From Cololabis saira (lineage: Eukaryota; Chordata; Actinopteri; Beloniformes; Belonidae), in the NCBI RefSeq assembly GCF_033807715.1, contig NC_084596.1, positions 38,790,958 through 38,854,957 on the forward strand: 64,000 bases of DNA. The letters run 5' to 3'. The translations under genes were made by a program, and so were the position numbers. This document shows positions 63,111 through 64,000 of the stretch, in pieces. Under the pieces are notes generated by a model. That model had not been told where the DNA came from. It was given only the letters and a program-made list of their open reading frames with translations, and did no database searches. The stretch's first letter is position 1; every line of letters begins with the position of its first letter.

Positions 63111-63520
63111 TCCTTAGTAGTCATCTATAATTTTCAGTTTAGTTGGATTTAATAGGTCAATATTAAAATCACCACAGATAATTAATGTTTTTTGGTTTAC
63201 AGTGGAAAATAATTTCTCCATCCATTCACTAAAACATTCAATATTTGAACCAGGTAATCGATATACACAGCTTACGATGATATTTTTCTTATTATTATTA
63301 TGAATTTCTACAGTTAAACATTCCATTGTATCATCTATTGCACATGTCATATCTTTTAGAACCATACATTTTATTGATTTATGGATATATAAAGCAACCC
63401 CACCCCCCATTTTCTTTCCTCTATTCATATAGCTTAATTCATAATCATCGAGAGAAAAAAGCAATACCTTTATCAATATTAAACCATCTTTCTGTAATAG
63501 CAATGATACTAAATAATATG
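63111..63520 (-). pseudogene. LINE APE-type endonuclease domain relic
   Basis: The minus strand encodes part of an apurinic-endonuclease-like domain: SIIAITERWFNIDKG (conserved Glu in ITE-W), then after a frameshift near 63450 LDDYELSYMNRGKK, GGGVALYIHKS, VSCVYRLPGSNIE and LIICGDFNIDLL. The ITE-W, YR-PG and GDFN motifs are the metal- and substrate-binding signatures of APE endonucleases in non-LTR retrotransposons, here of the fish L2/CR1/Rex type. The ORF stops at 63114, well before any reverse transcriptase, and the 5' side ends in GAATT repeats at 63521-63540. Dead fragment; no other LINE part adjoins it. Confidence 0.85.
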
Positions 63521-63603
63521 AATTGAATTGAATTGATTGAAGATGAGGAGCTCTTAATAGTTGTGGCCTGTCAGCACTGAGAGGGGCCAGTTGGTGGTTG
63601 GTC

Positions 63604-63795
63604 TTCTGGTCAGGATGTCCTCCAGATAGCTTCTAGGGGAGATGTTTGGAACATGTCCTACCCAGAGGAGGCCTCAGGGCAGACACTGGACTCTGAGCTG
63701 TTCATATCTTTTGGATGACTTGGGAACAGCCATCTAGGATTAGAATCAGAGGATGGATGGATGGATGGATGAATGGACAGACAGATGGATGGACT
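63604..63795 (+). mobile_element. Rex3/RTE-like LINE 3' end with (GGAT)n tail
   Basis: Decayed sequence CAGGATGTCCTCCAGATAGC, GGAGATGTTTGGAACATGTC, CTACCCAGAGGAGGCCTC and GACTTGGGAACAGCC follows the order of the C-terminal end of Rex3-type elements in fish. It ends in GGATGGATGGATGGATG (63751-63771) with variants, the tandem tail expected for that clade. Only the 3' end is present. Confidence 0.62.
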
Positions 63796-64000
63796 ATTGA
63801 AAAGTGCATATTGTGTTTTTTATGGTACTCAGGGTAAAGTTAAGAATATCCTGTAGTCGGCCTGAGTGTCTTGTTATGTTAATAATATGATATACTGTGA
63901 GTTTAATTTTGTGCTGCTCATTGCGAGCTAATGGATAAAGCCTTCCCTCTCTACAGTAACTAGATTATATCATCATCTCAATTTCTTTTATTATGCAGCA

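Overview
The window looks like a stretch of teleost (probably acanthomorph) fish chromosome. It is intron-rich eukaryotic DNA with very little coding sequence, many long (CA)n, (TA)n, (GGAT)n and (GATA)n microsatellites, and a dense mixture of fish-type transposon relics: hAT, PIF/Harbinger, TTAA-flanked and Tc1/mariner DNA elements, tRNA-derived SINEs, and LINE fragments of L1-, L2/CR1-, Rex3/RTE- and R4/Dong-like type. Most open frames are accidents of repeats or old transposase and reverse-transcriptase debris.

One host gene is supported. A 172-base coding exon at 42757-42928 on the + strand encodes the N-terminus of a MAP4-family microtubule-associated protein, with a good splice acceptor before it and a good donor after it. 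A GC-rich, TATA-less, promoter-like block at about 17500-17783 ends in a clean donor (CCG|GTAAGT). I infer it is the non-coding first exon, which would make intron 1 about 25 kb. The next exon was not found, so intron 2 would run past the right edge. Positions 1-17500 would then be upstream DNA.

Layout. 1-17.5 kb: microsatellites; an old hAT relic carrying a Harbinger-like MITE (3.4-5.0 kb); a hAT MITE with a perfect 8-bp target duplication (7.4-8.1 kb); an L1 ORF2 tail (8.5-9.4 kb); a (GGAT)n array (10.5 kb); a SINE split by a second retroposon with a perfect 15-bp duplication (13.0-13.5 kb); and a long-TIR element beside an R4-like LINE relic (13.9-14.8 kb). 17.5-42.7 kb (candidate intron 1): a SINE, two opposite copies of one hAT family (20.2 and 27.1 kb), a compound tetranucleotide array, a palindrome-rich TIR element (24.3-25.3 kb), further hAT elements at 29.5, 31.3 and 33.1 kb, a TA-flanked fold-back MITE, Tc1 relics, and a TTAA-flanked MITE just before the coding exon. 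42.9-64 kb (candidate intron 2): a Harbinger element nested in a hAT element (43.3-45.8 kb), nested LINE pieces (47 kb), fold-back MITEs (48.9-50.8 kb), a 1.9-kb tandem-structured repeat with a Helitron-like 3' end (52.1-54.0 kb), a 1.2-kb TTAA-flanked element (54.1-55.3 kb), SINEs, another TTAA-flanked MITE (57.5 kb), an APE-endonuclease LINE relic and a Rex3-like tail near the right edge.

The most interesting structures are the three elements with TTAAAGGRR ends, the palindrome-rich TIR element at 24.3 kb, the Helitron-like composite repeat at 52-54 kb, the nested insertions with intact target duplications, and the duplicated 35-bp CCAAT/GC-box module in the candidate promoter. All family assignments come from reading the sequence and recalling family features; no database search was possible.
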